DNA from: Brassica napus
Lineage: Eukaryota > Streptophyta > Magnoliopsida > Brassicales > Brassicaceae
Direction: 5' to 3'
NCBI RefSeq assembly: GCF_020379485.1
Contig: NC_063436.1
Location: 26,906,423-26,970,422, forward strand
DNA: 64,000 nucleotides
Below the pieces are notes generated by a model. That model was not told the origin of the DNA. It ran no database searches and was given only the letters and a program-made list of their open reading frames with translations. The stretch's first letter is position 1; each line of letters begins with the position of its first letter. Positions 46,547 to 58,071 of this stretch are shown here, piece by piece. A program made the position numbers and the translations under genes.

Positions 46547-49500
46547 ATGATGGGTTACGAGCAGATGAATCAGATGACAATGACAACAACGGCGATGATG
46601 AAGAATTTCAATAAGATGGGACCAATCAATACTCCACATAAGAAAATTACGACTAAGAGAAGTGTATCGGCCATTGATGGCGGTGCAGCTGTGATGGCTG
46701 GAGAAGGAGATCGTCGACGGAATCTCAAGACTCTCGATCTTAGCGGCATGTCCTTGGCTTCCCTCTCAGCATCTTCTATCAACCTAGCTTCCATCTCAAA
46801 ACTCGATCTCTCTAACAACAATATTCAGGTATATATATAAATATGTTGGATCATATATCTAATTTTCATCAACCGTAATTATACAGCTTTTGACTAAAAT
46901 TTCGTGGAAATAATTTTTTTTTAATGAAAATAGACATTTCTGTCACTAATGAAAAAATTAATACACCTTAACAATAAACTACAACCCTAAGTGGAGCTTT
47001 CTCTTACAAAATTTCAAAAGTGCTTGAATTGTTAAAAAGTTATTGTTTTCTCGATCTTTTAAAAAGTTGATGATTTCATGATTCATTTATAAATTTGTAT
47101 GAACGATAATTAATAAAATTTATTTAGCAACAAAAATCATCAAAAATAATATACTTCTTAAGTCAAAAGACAAAAACAAATCATCTGAGAGTACTAGTGT
47201 TCCTCGAAGGCTCGATAGGTTAACAAATATATAAAACTATACAGTATAACAATTTGTTGCGGCCGTCGTGCTCTATTTAAATGAATTAATTAGAGCAGTT
47301 GTGGGCTCTAATTTTTAATTATAAAAGATCTTTGCTAAGCTGCTAACTAACAGATAAAGAAATGATAAAAATCGTAGATGTACTCAAGCAACGAAATTAT
47401 CTCTTGCATATGCATGATTCGTTGTATTCCTTACTTTGTGGTATTTGTCATTTCCTGTTTTGTTCAATAAAGAAAAAGTAATCAAATTTCTATTATTCAT
47501 AACAAGACAAATCATAGATTGCCGATTAAAAAAAAATTCCTGAAAATTTAATATTTTCTCTGTTGTCAAAAGTAAGATTTTCTATAGTATGCACGTTTAT
47601 TAAGAATTGTATAATTTAATTTATTTTTTACTTTATTATACACTTTCTAATAATTTTCCACCAATAAAATTTAATCAATTCAAATAATTTCAATTAATGT
47701 TTCTTAAAATTATAAAAAAGTATTTTAATAATATAGAAGATCCTTGTTCAAAAACGCACCGTCGAGAACCGGAAAATCGCCAGAAAAGCGCTGCTCAGCC
47801 ATCAAGCGTGGCGAATTGAAAAAATTCGGTGAAAAAGTTGGATCTCAAAAAAAATTTCAGTTATTGCATGTTTCGGCCTGAATCAATTAATATGCATAGA
47901 ATCTATGAAATATGCATGGAAACAACAACAAAAAAACAGAGAAAAGTGATCTTAAATCCGTCAAAATCAAAGAGCCGTCGGGCTTGAAATTGCAGAAAAC
48001 CCTAATATTGTAAAGAGGAAGACGAACTCGAAATGACAAAACTACCCCTCATTTAGCTTAAGACATTTAAAAACATGTATAAATGGCATTCCTGCTATTT
48101 GAACCCGGGATGTTTGCCAATAACAGATCAACAAAACCGCTACACTATGTGATCCTTATTGTATATTTTAACAAACGAAAATATATGTCTAGAAAAATCG
48201 CCGATTAGTCTCTGTATAATTCCCGATTTTTCCATTCGGCGCTAGGCGTAACCCGAGCGTACGAGGAACGCCTAGCTAGTTTCCGAACAGGGTAGAAAAT
48301 ATATTTTTGCGGAACAAGAAAAAAATTTAAAAAACCTTACTTTCAGGAACGGATGGAAACGGATGAAGTATTGTCTTTGGTATCTTGCACACAATTTTCC
48401 TAACCCATTTTCATTTGGTCAACTCGAGCCTTGGAAAGCATATTCGCCTGGGTGCATAAGCAATTAAGGCACAAGTGTCCGTTATTTTCTTTTTTAAGTT
48501 TTCATGACATAATTGTTCTATATAAATAAAATATTAATGAAGAGCAATAATTATTGATAAATACGAGTTGATATGAACATTTACTTCTCTTTGACTCTGC
48601 TTGTATTGAATCTGTCATCTGACTGCCAGTAACACTATTTTCTAAATAAACAACCGTTGTAGTGCGGTTTTAACAGTTAGAAAAATGTATAGATATAGGG
48701 TATATATAGAGATTTTTGTTACTGTTAACTGCGGGACGGGGCGGGAAGCGGGTTACCATTCAAGCCTTAGTTTAAGTTTATACATAAATTTTTGAATTTC
48801 CACAAGTTATGAACTTGTGCGACTTATGATTTAGTTAAAACTCATATATTTAGTTTCCCATGCAGCAAATTCCTGAATCTCTTGTGGCACGAATGTTAAA
48901 TTTGTGGGCATTAGATTTGCACTCCAATCAGCTCAAAACACTTCCCAACTCCATTGGATGTCTTTCCAAGCTTAAGGTTCTTAATGTCTCCGGAAATAAT
49001 CTACAGCATCTCCCCAAAACTATAGAAGATTGCAGGTAAGACCCCTTCAACCGCGTCCAACTCTCTTATTATCAATGTACCAAAACGCAAAACGCGACCC
49101 AAAACGCAGATCGCTGGAAGAGCTGAACGCCAATTTCAACGAACTGACCATGCTTCCAGACACAATAGGGTTCGAGCTAACGAATCTGGCGAAGCTCTCC
49201 GTGAACTCAAACAAGCTTGTCGTGTTACCAAGCTCCCTTAGCCACTTGACGTCGCTGCGTGTGCTCGACGCCAGACTTAATCGCCTTGGATCGCTCCCTG
49301 ATGATCTAGAGAACCTTGTGAACCTTCAGGTCCTTAACGTTAGCCAGAACTTCCAGCACTTGAAGGAGTTACCTTACTCCGTGGGGTTGTTGATATCTCT
49401 CGTGGAGCTTGACGTTAGTTATAACGGAATTACGGTTTTACCGGACTCCATAGGCTGTCTTCGCCGGATTCAGAAGCTCTCCCTCGAGGGCAATCCCCTC

Positions 49501-50270
49501 GTCTCCCCACCTTTTGAAGTGGTACACACAATTTATCTTACTTTATCATAGTAACATAAATTATTCTACTCTTTTGACGATATGGTACAAATCACTATGC
49601 CATATGTTATAGTGTAATAACATCGAATTTAATTAAGACGCATCCAACAGAATATTCACTAGACTAGAAAGCATAACTTGTCTCACAAGCATTCTGATCT
49701 TTAGTGTGTATGATATTTGTAAACAATGCAAGAATTGTTTTTATATGAAAATATTATATCAGTTTTGTGTATGATATTTGTTACGTTAACGCTAAGATCA
49801 TTCTTTTAGTGCACTATGGAATCAATCAATTAACATTATACAAGAAACTTCACTGACGTGAATAGATATCAATTATAAAATAATCTTACATTATGCTTAT
49901 AATAAAGTTTGTGATATAGTTTAAGTTTGATGATCTGTTACAAAAGGTGGAGCAAGGTTTAGAAGCAGTGAAGCTGTACATGAGCGAGAAGATGACCGAG
50001 TCTTATAAAGAAACTCCGATGAAGAAAAAATTGTGGGGCATTGGTAAGATGGTCAAGTACAAGACCTTTAATGGCCTGAGCTCATCTCCGGGAAGGTCTC
50101 CAGGAAGAAGAACCGGCGGTGACCACCATGGAAACGAGAGGGGAGGCTTCATCAACGTCTCCGATTATCGCCAAATCGACGGAATCGCTTCCCCGAGACA
50201 TGTGTCACTCTTCAACCCGAGACGCCTCTTGTCTCCATTCTCTGCTTATTTCTCTCCTCCGAGGTATTAG
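46547..50270 (+). CDS. PIRL8: Plant intracellular Ras-group-related LRR protein 8
   Basis: Four exons, 46547-46828, 48866-49035, 49110-49521 and 49947-50270, with matching phases, giving 395 residues. A Met-rich N-terminus ([14 protein letters not shown]) and a basic linker precede about nine leucine-rich repeats (residues ~65 to 290) of the LxxLxxLPxSI type seen in Ras-group LRR proteins, for example [20 protein letters not shown] and [19 protein letters not shown]. The tail is basic and Ser-rich and ends SAYFSPPRY. PIRLs are soluble proteins thought to be scaffolds in signalling; some are needed for pollen or embryo-sac development. PIRL8 is chosen over sister genes from the tail and from synteny. 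The first of two adjacent ATGs is used as start; use of the second would remove one Met. Intron 1 is 2 kb long and carries a transposon-like insert. Confidence 0.92.
47741..48279 (+). mobile_element. Helitron-like insert in PIRL8 intron 1, 539 bp
   Basis: Right end: stem TAGGCGT ... ACGCCTA (48243-48249 and 48268-48274), then GCTAG and host T. Left end is a candidate TCCTTG after host A. GC content is higher than in the intron around it. It contains a tRNA-like stretch on the minus strand (box B-like CCCGGGTTCAAAT at 48100-48112 and box A-like GTGTAGCGGTTTTG near 48148). The left border is uncertain. Confidence 0.5.
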
Positions 50271-50960
50271 CTAGGGTTACTTTTGTCTTTTTATCTACAC
50301 CAAACAGTCTTTTACTTTTACTTTTGTTTTTTTGCATGCAACGTTGTTTCCTTGTATTTTTTGTTTGTTCTTTTCGCATGTAGCGTTCTTTTTCCCTGTA
50401 TTATAGACTTTTGAGTGGCTTTTTACCGCTGTAACACATTTGTAAATCCTGACATAATAATTTGGTTCATGTTATCTTGTATATATCTAAGTAATGAAAG
50501 ATCGCATTTGAAAAAAATATCAGTCGTGCTATGCAGTATTATCCGCCTTGGTCCGAGCCTGTTTGAGAAAACAAATATTGGGGTAGATGATATAATAAGT
50601 CTAGTCATGACCAAAACCTTCAGCCGCGGTCCAAATTATCTTATATACAGGGAATTAGAAGAGATAACTAATAAAATACCTAATTAAATAGTATAAATTA
50701 GTTTTCTATCTAGCCTTTTTTTTTTACTCAATAGTGTGTTTATTCAAACGATGGAACCGAAGAACAAACGTTCCTCTCCATAAATACCTAGGTTTTCTAT
50801 CTAGGTTTAGGCTAATCTTTATTGTGCATGCATAAATCTGTACTTAGTGTGTTGGGAATCGCCACGTAAATGAAAGTTGCAAATCACATACAGAGAGTCT
50901 TAAGTTCACAACATTCGAAGCCAGAGGAGATTAAGAAATGTAACTAATCAGAAAAGATTT
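50271..50960. other. PIRL8 3' UTR and spacer
   Basis: Convergent spacer between PIRL8 and the small membrane-protein gene. The open frame 50415-50687 has no recognisable features. Confidence 0.4.
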
Positions 50961-51309
50961 TTAATCTTTGTTTCCAGATTCTTTCTTCTTGTCTGGTTCA
51001 TCATTTTCCATCTGAGGTAATCTCTGCAACGAAAGGTTAAACAAGAAATATAAATTAATATCTCCAATCATCTCTCCAATCCTATGGGTATATCTACCAA
51101 TAAGAGAGAACAGGACAAATGTTTGGTTCGGCTAGACATTTCATCGAACATGTTCCATGCCTTCTTAAAAAAAGACAACTTACAAGATCTGGTTTGTATA
51201 AATTGTGGACGATGGAGGCTCCACCGAGAAGTGAGGCTACAACGACGATAGTTGACAACGCTAGTGACGGAGTTCCGGTCGGTATCTTCCCCCCAAACCT
51301 TTTGTTCAT
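50961..51309 (-). CDS. Small single-pass membrane protein (At4g26055-like)
   Basis: Two exons on the minus strand, 51309-51184 and 51023-50961, phase 0, giving 62 residues. The start MNKRFGGKIPTGTPSLALS is followed by one hydrophobic span (TIVVVASLLGGASIVHNLY, about residues 20-38) and a charged tail (NDEPDKKKESGNKD) made by the second exon. Layout suggests a tail- or signal-anchored protein with a charged end; compartment cannot be told. Identification rests on position between PIRL8 and the L18ae-like gene and on the clean splice; function unknown. The unspliced open frame on this strand reads into the intron and should not be used. Confidence 0.7.
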
Positions 51310-51725
51310 CTTGTAGTACTCTTCTAATACACTATATTAAACAGAAGCTTTATATATGTGGCGCGTGAACGTCAACTTCCTCAATTTCATTAAATAAATT
51401 AATGTAATTCCAATATCTAATTGGTTTGCTCTCTACCGGGTCAAAACCAAACCGTTAAAACCATATTCTCATATCACCTCCTCAAGAAAGAAACAAAGGA
51501 AACAATTGCTCATTTATTTTATTTTCTTTTGTTCTTCTCTTTACACACATTGTAGATTGCGAGAAGAAAATGATAGAGAGCTGGAGCAAAGATGAGGTAT
51601 ATAGTATTTAAATTGAATGTACAGACAAACATATAAGTCCATCCTCTATAATCCTTTTGACAAGAACGGGACCAAGATCATACATATATATGTCAAGATA
51701 ATGGTCTATACGTAAGAATAAGCCA
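51310..51725. other. Spacer between the membrane-protein gene and the L18ae-like gene
   Basis: Contains the upstream region of the small membrane protein (TATATATG near 51351) and the 3' UTR of the L18ae-like gene. No further gene seen. Confidence 0.4.
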
Positions 51726-52506
51726 CTAAAACCACCTGAAGGCAACGATCACCAGTAGCAAGAGGGAGAATCCCATCGCCTGCAACATCACCAGACTTCT
51801 TCATCATCATCATTTCGTTGGAAATCTCAAATAGTCAAGAGAGATAGAGGGAGAGAGGCATTACAGTGATTGCGGAAGCAGCAAGTCCTGCTCTTTCTCT
51901 AGGATCCTTGCGGTAGTAGTTCCCAAAATAGAGAAACGTCGAATAGTACCACAAGAATGGGAATACAAACCCCATGAGAAAGCTGTCAAAGGAAGATTTA
52001 GCAGGTAAGTATGAATTAGACATGGTGGACTTAACTTGGAAACAAAATGAATACTATTATTTAACATTTTACCCAAAAAAAAAAACTAAATGAATATTCT
52101 ACTCACGAGAACCATCCGATTCCGCAACCAAAGCATGGAAGAGGTTTGTCATAGGCTCCATTTTCAACATCGTCCACGTCTTTTACAAGCGTATATCTTC
52201 CCTTCCCACAAACCGTAGCATCTATCATAATGTCACTTAGTTCAATAAAAGATGTCTAAAGGTTACATCTTAAAAGAGTTTCTTAATGCATAGAGAGATG
52301 GTACCTTTAATAACAGAGTAATATCTACCAGCTGGTCTCATGAGACTAGCATATTTATTATCACCCATGGATTTAACCAGCTCTGCACTTCCATCTCCAT
52401 GCTCTTTAACATCTACAAAGTGATCAAAACTCATGAAACTTGGATCACTTGAAAATCACTAAGACAAGAAAAGAGGGAGAAGTCAAGGTTGTTTACTTTC
52501 TGCCAT
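51726..52506 (-). CDS. 60S ribosomal L18a-like membrane protein (At4g26060-like)
   Basis: Five coding exons on the minus strand: 52506-52497, 52412-52305, 52221-52107, 51982-51865 and 51779-51726. Phases agree throughout and give 134 residues. It starts MAENVKEHGDG and has the family core KPLPCFGCGIGWFSF followed by two hydrophobic helices (LMGFVFPFLWYYSTFLYFG and AMGFSLLLLVIVAFRWF) around NYYRKDPRERAGLAASAI. In plants this family shares its name with ribosomal protein L18a but lacks most of that protein; members are small membrane proteins. The ATG lies at the end of an open exon-like stretch that continues upstream to an acceptor at about 52554, so the true first exon may be non-coding and lie further up. 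The 5' three exons are copied in the pseudogene at 55984-57781. Confidence 0.78.
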
Positions 52507-52792
52507 ATGTTCTTCAGTGAAAGAGAGCGTTAATGAATGCAAAGCTCCTACTTCTGAGCTGAAACAGAACCATGAAAGAAAAAAAAAACAGAGTCCAGCA
52601 GATCAGATTTGTAATGAATTAATTACTACCATCTCAGTTCTAGTCTTCTAGATACACTTTTAGAGTTTTTACACGTATTAATAAAGTACACTAAATCATT
52701 TATAATAAAGTCAATTATCAATTTTCAATAATTCAAAGAAATTATACTTGTGAAATACATTTTTTTCCTAAAATATCAATCTTTGTGGAACG

Positions 52793-54703
52793 GTTAGGCT
52801 TTGATTGGTAGGACATTAGTATTAGTATTATGCTTTATATTATCTAATCAACAATTGTTAGAAAAGCATTTAGAGAAGTATTTACTAAATGATAATGATC
52901 TCCAAATACTCTTAAGGTTACAACATTTCCTTTTGATGTCAAAAAAAGAGGGTTAGAACATTTTAGTCTCGTTTGAGATAAAACAGAAATATCGTGTAAA
53001 AATGTTTGATTTCAGTCAATTGCACAAATAATCCGATAGAAATAACTGGATTAAACCAATCATAGAACACCGCATAAGTTTTTGGTATATGTATAGTTTG
53101 AGGTAAATACCTAACTGAGAATGACATTATGCAAGAGTATAAGAAATTTCGATGATTTTATTCAAATTAGAAACCGTCAAACTATATGTAACGTCCCGAC
53201 CGTCTATGGCTAATGGACCATTCACGCCCGTTAACTCGGTCCGTGGACCCCATCTCGTTCTAATGGGCGGTGCGTTAAATTTTCCAAGATCCGAAATCAT
53301 TTTTTACTGATCCTGCAATCACCACATGACTTTTTCCCATACTTTGGTCATTGCGAATTACTTCCCGATAGGTCAGCCATCCTTTCACTACTCTAGCCAA
53401 AGTATGCTTAACTTTGGAATTTTAAACGGATGTTTGATGGAAAAAGAAAGTCAACTTTGGTGACATAGGTAGCCAAATCAATTCTCTTATGCCTTTTCTA
53501 TATATCACAACTCGGATTGTTACAATTCACACAACATGTCTCAAGACGCTTCTCAGATCAGAACCGAGATGGCTAACTAGTTCTAATACCACTTATAATG
53601 CCCTGGCCGCCCACGGCTAATGGGCCACTCACGTCCGCCCTCTTGGCCCGTGGCTCTATCCCGTCTGACGGGCGGTGCGTTAATTTTTCTAAGGCCCGAA
53701 AGTCATGTTTGCTGGTCCTACAATCACCACATGACATTTCCTTGTACTTTGACCTCACTTGCACGGTATCGCGAATCACTTTCCGATAGGTACCCATCTT
53801 TTCACTATTCCAGCCCAAGCATGCTTAACTTTGGAGTTCTAAACGAGAGTGACGGAAAAAGTAAGTCAACTTTGGTGACATAGATAGCTAAATCAATTCT
53901 CTTATGTTTTTTCCATATATCACAACTCGGAATGTTACATTATAGTTCCGGAAAAGCCGTCAAAACTATACATATACCAAAAATTTCATCTAAATGATGA
54001 TTTTATTCAAATTAGAATTCTAAACTTAGCGTTGAAAAATCGAGCGGCTATGGTCCGGTGGCTGGGGGCACAGAAGCCTAAGCTCTGTAATGGGTCCGTT
54101 GGTCGCCTTGGATTGACCCCTAGAAAGTACATACATGATCTATCGGGTGTTGTAACCTTTAAAAGAACATTTGCATTTATAATTTATAAAATTAAAGAAA
54201 ATATATAACTAATTCATTTATTTTATTTAATAATATCATAAAATTATTTTTATATCCAGAAAATAAAATTTTGATTTCTAAAATTAATTTACAATAAAAA
54301 AATTTAAATAGTATTTCACATTTAAAATATAATTTAATTTATTTTAAAGATGAAAAATTATTTTAAAAAGTAGATATTTTAATTATAAAATTTATTTTAA
54401 AATAAAATTTTTTGATATAAACATAAAATTTAAATTATTAAATAAAATAAATCAATTATATATCATTCTAATTTTATATGTTAATATATTTATATATATA
54501 TTAAAAATATATTCATTGAAAATAAATATATTATATATTATCTACTAATTTTTATAATAATTTTAAATAACATACTCGTACTGCTCTCTACCAATCATCT
54601 AATTGCATAGTTTATCAAAAGCATACAGCTCCTGCAACATACTGCTTTTATAGCATACTATTACGGCTAATGCTAATGCTCTACCAATCAAAGCCTAAGA
54701 CTA
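52793..54703. mobile_element. TIR-bearing (foldback-like) element with nested TRIM, copy 1
   Basis: Left TTAGGCTTTGATTGGTAG (52793-52810) is mirrored on the right by CTACCAATCAAAGCCTAA (54683-54701). Inverted similarity extends inward (ATTAGTATTA with TAATGCTAAT, GCATAGT-type blocks). The inside holds the TRIM with its two flank repeats and a very AT-rich block (54160-54570). No transposase; no clear target duplication seen. Confidence 0.6.
53187..53939 (-). mobile_element. TRIM retrotransposon, complete, 753 bp
   Basis: Two LTRs in direct repeat, 53187-53524 and 53594-53939, around a ~70 bp internal part. On the minus strand the internal part starts with TGGTATTAGAACTAG, a decayed primer-binding site of the TGGTATCAGAG type. 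LTR ends TGTAACGTCC and ATGTTACA. Flanking CTATA and TTATA fit a 5 bp target duplication with one change. No gag or pol: a terminal-repeat retrotransposon in miniature. Confidence 0.8.
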
Positions 54704-54901
54704 TAACTAACCTCAGTCTCTTAATTTGGGTTCTTAACTTCCGCTAAGATACAGTTCTTAGCTTTCTTTAGATAAAAGAGCCGTCTTTAGCCGAAAAATA
54801 TAAAAAAAAATGTCAAATCATATCATGCGTTAAGAATTCCAACTAAGAGATCGGGGTTAATCATGCCCTATAAGTATAGATCCACAAATATCAACTACAA
54901 G

Positions 54902-55147
54902 CTATCGGTTTGAACTTTGAATGATCCAGCGTTCATAAACGAGCTGGAGATCGCTCGGCAAGTAAAGAGATAACTCACCAGAAATTTTCAAGAGCAGAAA
55001 CTCGAGAAAGAGATTGATTGCAAGAGAAGAGTTGAGATAATCACAATATCTGGAAAGAGAAGAGTCGTCGTCTTCTTCTTCGGCTGCTGCTTCAACTTCG
55101 TAAACGTTAACTACGGAGAGAGAGCAGAAAAGAAATATGGAAGTCAA
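54902..55147 (-). other. Conserved open stretch, possible non-coding first exon of the L18ae-like gene
   Basis: An 81-codon open frame without an ATG start, kept without a change in both segmental copies (also 60222-60467). A donor GTGAGT follows TTGAAAATTTCTG. Splicing from here to a CTCAG acceptor at about 52551 would keep the frame open into MAENVKEHG. It could be a 5' UTR exon, or the true start could lie further upstream. Not a supported protein by itself. Confidence 0.35.
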
Positions 55148-55461
55148 TGACCTTTTTTTTCTTACACCAAAAGCAACGTTGTCTTCTTCTTTCTTAGTAT
55201 TTTGGAAATTATTCTAATTCATAAGCAATAACTCATTCTTCCAAGACTGTGTATCTATATATGTCACAAAGTATATTGTTTTAGTTGTTAGTTTATGTAT
55301 TTATCACCAGCTCATATATTGCACTAGTTATATTCGTAATTGTGAACTGAGTTTTAGATTATAGATTTGTTAATTATGAAAGATTAAACCATTTAAAAAC
55401 AGTTATTTTCAAATTAAAAAAAAAATCAAATGATTTTTTTACCAGTGACTAATGACTATAA

Positions 55462-55714
55462 GGGCATCTCCATCCCTACTCCATTTTCTCCTCTAAAATG
55501 GAGTAAAAGTGAATATGAAGTAAGAAATGCTCCAACCCAACTCCATATCTTACTCCATAATGAAATTTACTCTATAAATGGAGTAATTTCTTTTTTTGTT
55601 TGTTCATCACTCCATTATGGAGTGGGAAATGAAGTAGGGTTGGAGCAATTTTACTTCATTTTCACTTTTACTCTATTTTGAAGGAAAAAATGGAGTTTTA
55701 CATTGGAGATGCTC
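55462..55714. mobile_element. Tourist-like MITE, 253 bp, with empty site in copy 2
   Basis: Ends GGGCATCTCCATC and (from the right) GAGCATCTCCAATG, flanked by TAA at 55459-55461 and 55715-55717. The sister copy at 60771-60790 reads straight through with one TAA, so it is a proven insertion made after the segmental duplication. Confidence 0.93.
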
Positions 55715-55983
55715 TAATATGTAACTTTTCAAAACCATATTGTGTTTAATTTTCCTTTTTGTTGAAAAGTTGAAGAGATTGAGAAAAATAAGTATATAAT
55801 GGTTTCTTCTTTTGTTTGGCAACCTTTTATGAGGAACTTTCCTTGGACAATACTTTTTTCAAACAAACAAAGCATCAGTTTTGCTAATTCAGACATGCAT
55901 GGTGGACTTAACTTGGAAACAAAATGAATACTATTATTTAACATTTTACCCCAAAACAAAAACTAAATGAATATTCTACTCAT

Positions 55984-57781
55984 GAGAACCATCCGATTCC
56001 GCAACCAAAGCATGGAAGAGGTTTGTCATAGGCTCCATTTTCCACATCGTCCACGTCTTTTACAAGCGTACTAGGTAATAACCCGCGCCTTGCGCGGGAT
56101 GTGATTATTAGTTTCGTTATTTTTAATAAAAAAGACAATAAATCTGTTTAATCTGGATATTGGTTAGGTTTTACGTTTTTTTGTTTTTAATCTTCTAAAA
56201 TATAACTATTATTTTAAATTAATATTCATTTTAGTTTATTCGGTTAAAACATTTGATTTTTTGGTTTTTTCGGATAAAAACCTAAAATTAATGTTATATG
56301 TTTATTTTCATATTATGAAGTTTAGATAGTTGTCATGTCGAACCAATAGTTTCATATTATAGTTTTTAAACAGATAATAGTTTAAGAAAAAGAAAAGAAA
56401 ATTATTAAGACAAATCATTTCACTACAATTTGGTCGGTAGTGAAAGAAACATTAAGAAAAAATATTTCAACTTTCAAAAAAATTAGATACTTCAGCTGTG
56501 GTGAATACTTAGTTATAAGATGCTCACATCAAGGTGCACATGTATGTTTATGTAAAAAGTATATAAAAATAGTTGAAAAATATATAAAGATATTGTTAAT
56601 TAATATTAAATGACATTTTTGTTCAGAATAATACATGAAAGATAAAATTAAAATTTATTTAAAATAAAAAAGACCTTGACATTAGTCATTTTTTCATCAA
56701 AAGAAAATAAAATTATATTCGTAAATAGGGCTGGACACATATCAAGTATCTGGATATTTGGAAGCATTCTTGTCAATTCGATCTTTAGTTACCTAGATAT
56801 TCGGTGACTCCGATATCCGAAATGTTTTAGAATTTTAAAGAATATCCGATTTGATTCGTAAATAAAATAAAATTTTAAAAATAATATAATAACATTTTAT
56901 TACAAAAATAAAACATTATATAACCTTTTAATTTTAGTACCTAATATAATAAATTTATATTGTAAAACTGATATAAAGTATAATATATATAATTCTTTTC
57001 ATATATGTATATATATGCATATAACATATCGAATTAGATATATGTTCCTAAAAATATTGGTATTAGTGATTTGCTTCTTTTTTGGATATTGTATTTTAGT
57101 ATTTGATTTGTTTCGTAAAGTTTCAAATATCAAGATTTTTTGGTTCAAATCAAAACGAATAACAAATCGAATCAAAATTTATGAATATTTTGCTCAATTT
57201 TATATGTAAACAATAAAAATAATATATATATAGTTTGGCTTTTGATTCGTTATCTATTTTTATTCGAACCGAAAAATCCAGAGTTTTATTGGAACTATGT
57301 ATGTGAGTTTTATATTAAAAAAATCACAAAGTACATAGTGTGAACACATTTATGACTATAGTGTGAACGCGTTTAACATATTTATTATCAAATCATTGTG
57401 AGGCTGCCACGTGTCTATTATAATGTGAATTCATTTATTACAATGCTTCTCTTTTAATATATAAGGGATATCTTCCCTTCCCACAAACCGTAGCATCTAT
57501 CATAATGTCACTTAGTTCAATAAAAGATGTCTAAAGGTTACATCTTAAAAGAGTTTCTTAATGCATAGAGAGATGGTACCTTTAATAGCAGAGTAATATC
57601 TACCAGCTGGTCTCATGAGACTAGCATATTTATTATCACCCATGGATTTAACCAGCTCTGCACTTCCATCTCCATGCACTTTAACATCTACAAAGTGATC
57701 AAAACTCATGAAACTTGGATCACTTGAAAATCACTAAGACAAGAAAAGAGGGAGAAGTCAAGGTTGTTTACTTTCTGCCAT
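55984..57781 (-). pseudogene. Truncated, Helitron-disrupted L18ae-like pseudogene
   Basis: Exons 1-3 only: 57781-57772, 57687-57580, and exon 3 in two parts, 57496-57469 and 56070-55984, separated by the Helitron. The donor after exon 3 is mutated from GT to AT, and exons 4-5 (both membrane helices) were never included. Amino-acid changes in exon 2 include E to V (KVHG) and V to A near SVIK. It cannot make a normal protein. Confidence 0.88.
56071..57468 (-). mobile_element. Helitron, 1398 bp, with exact empty site
   Basis: Minus strand: starts TCCCTTATATATTAAAAGAG after host A, ends with hairpin CCCGCGCAAGGCGCGGG (56082-56098) and TTATTACCTAG before host T. The parent gene at 52185-52200 shows the uninterrupted target (AAGCGTATATCTTCC). 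No replication gene inside. It includes a TAGGGCTGG-type half element at 56726. Confidence 0.95.
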
Positions 57782-58071
57782 ATGTTCTTCAGTGAAAGAG
57801 AGCGTTGATGAATGCAAAGCTCCTACTTCTGAGCTGAAACAGAACCATGAAAGAATAAAAAAAAAACAGAGTCCAGCAGATCAGATTTGTAATGAATTAA
57901 TTACTACCATCTCAGTTCTAGTCTTCTAGATAGACTTTTAGAGTTTTTACACGTATTAATAAAGTACACTAAATCATTTATAATAAAGTCAATTATCAAT
58001 TTTCAATAATTCAAAGAAATTATACTTGTGAAATACATTTTTTTCCTAAAATATCAATTTTTGTGGAACGG

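Larger units (their letters stand above)
52021..55897. repeat. Segmental tandem duplication, copy 1
   Basis: From the intron before exon 4 of the L18ae-like gene (CATGGTGGACTTAACTTGG) to AATTCAGACATG. The next copy begins at 55898 with the same sequence. Copies share exons 1-3, a TIR-bearing element with a TRIM inside, an AT-rich block and the conserved stretch near 54902-55147. Confidence 0.9.

Noticed and set aside
50961..51309. Unspliced 71-codon reading of the small membrane-protein gene
   Set aside because: It reads through a GTAAGT donor; the spliced form gives a sensible charged tail and matches the expected size.
53573..53818. Open frames on both strands in the TRIM LTRs, repeated at 28396, 30005 and 58842
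   Set aside because: These are LTR sequences; the apparent conservation is repeat identity, with shifts and stops between copies.
56726..57290. A further hAT-like element inside the Helitron (TAGGGCTGGACAC start)
   Set aside because: Only the left end is recognisable; no matching right end or target duplication was found.
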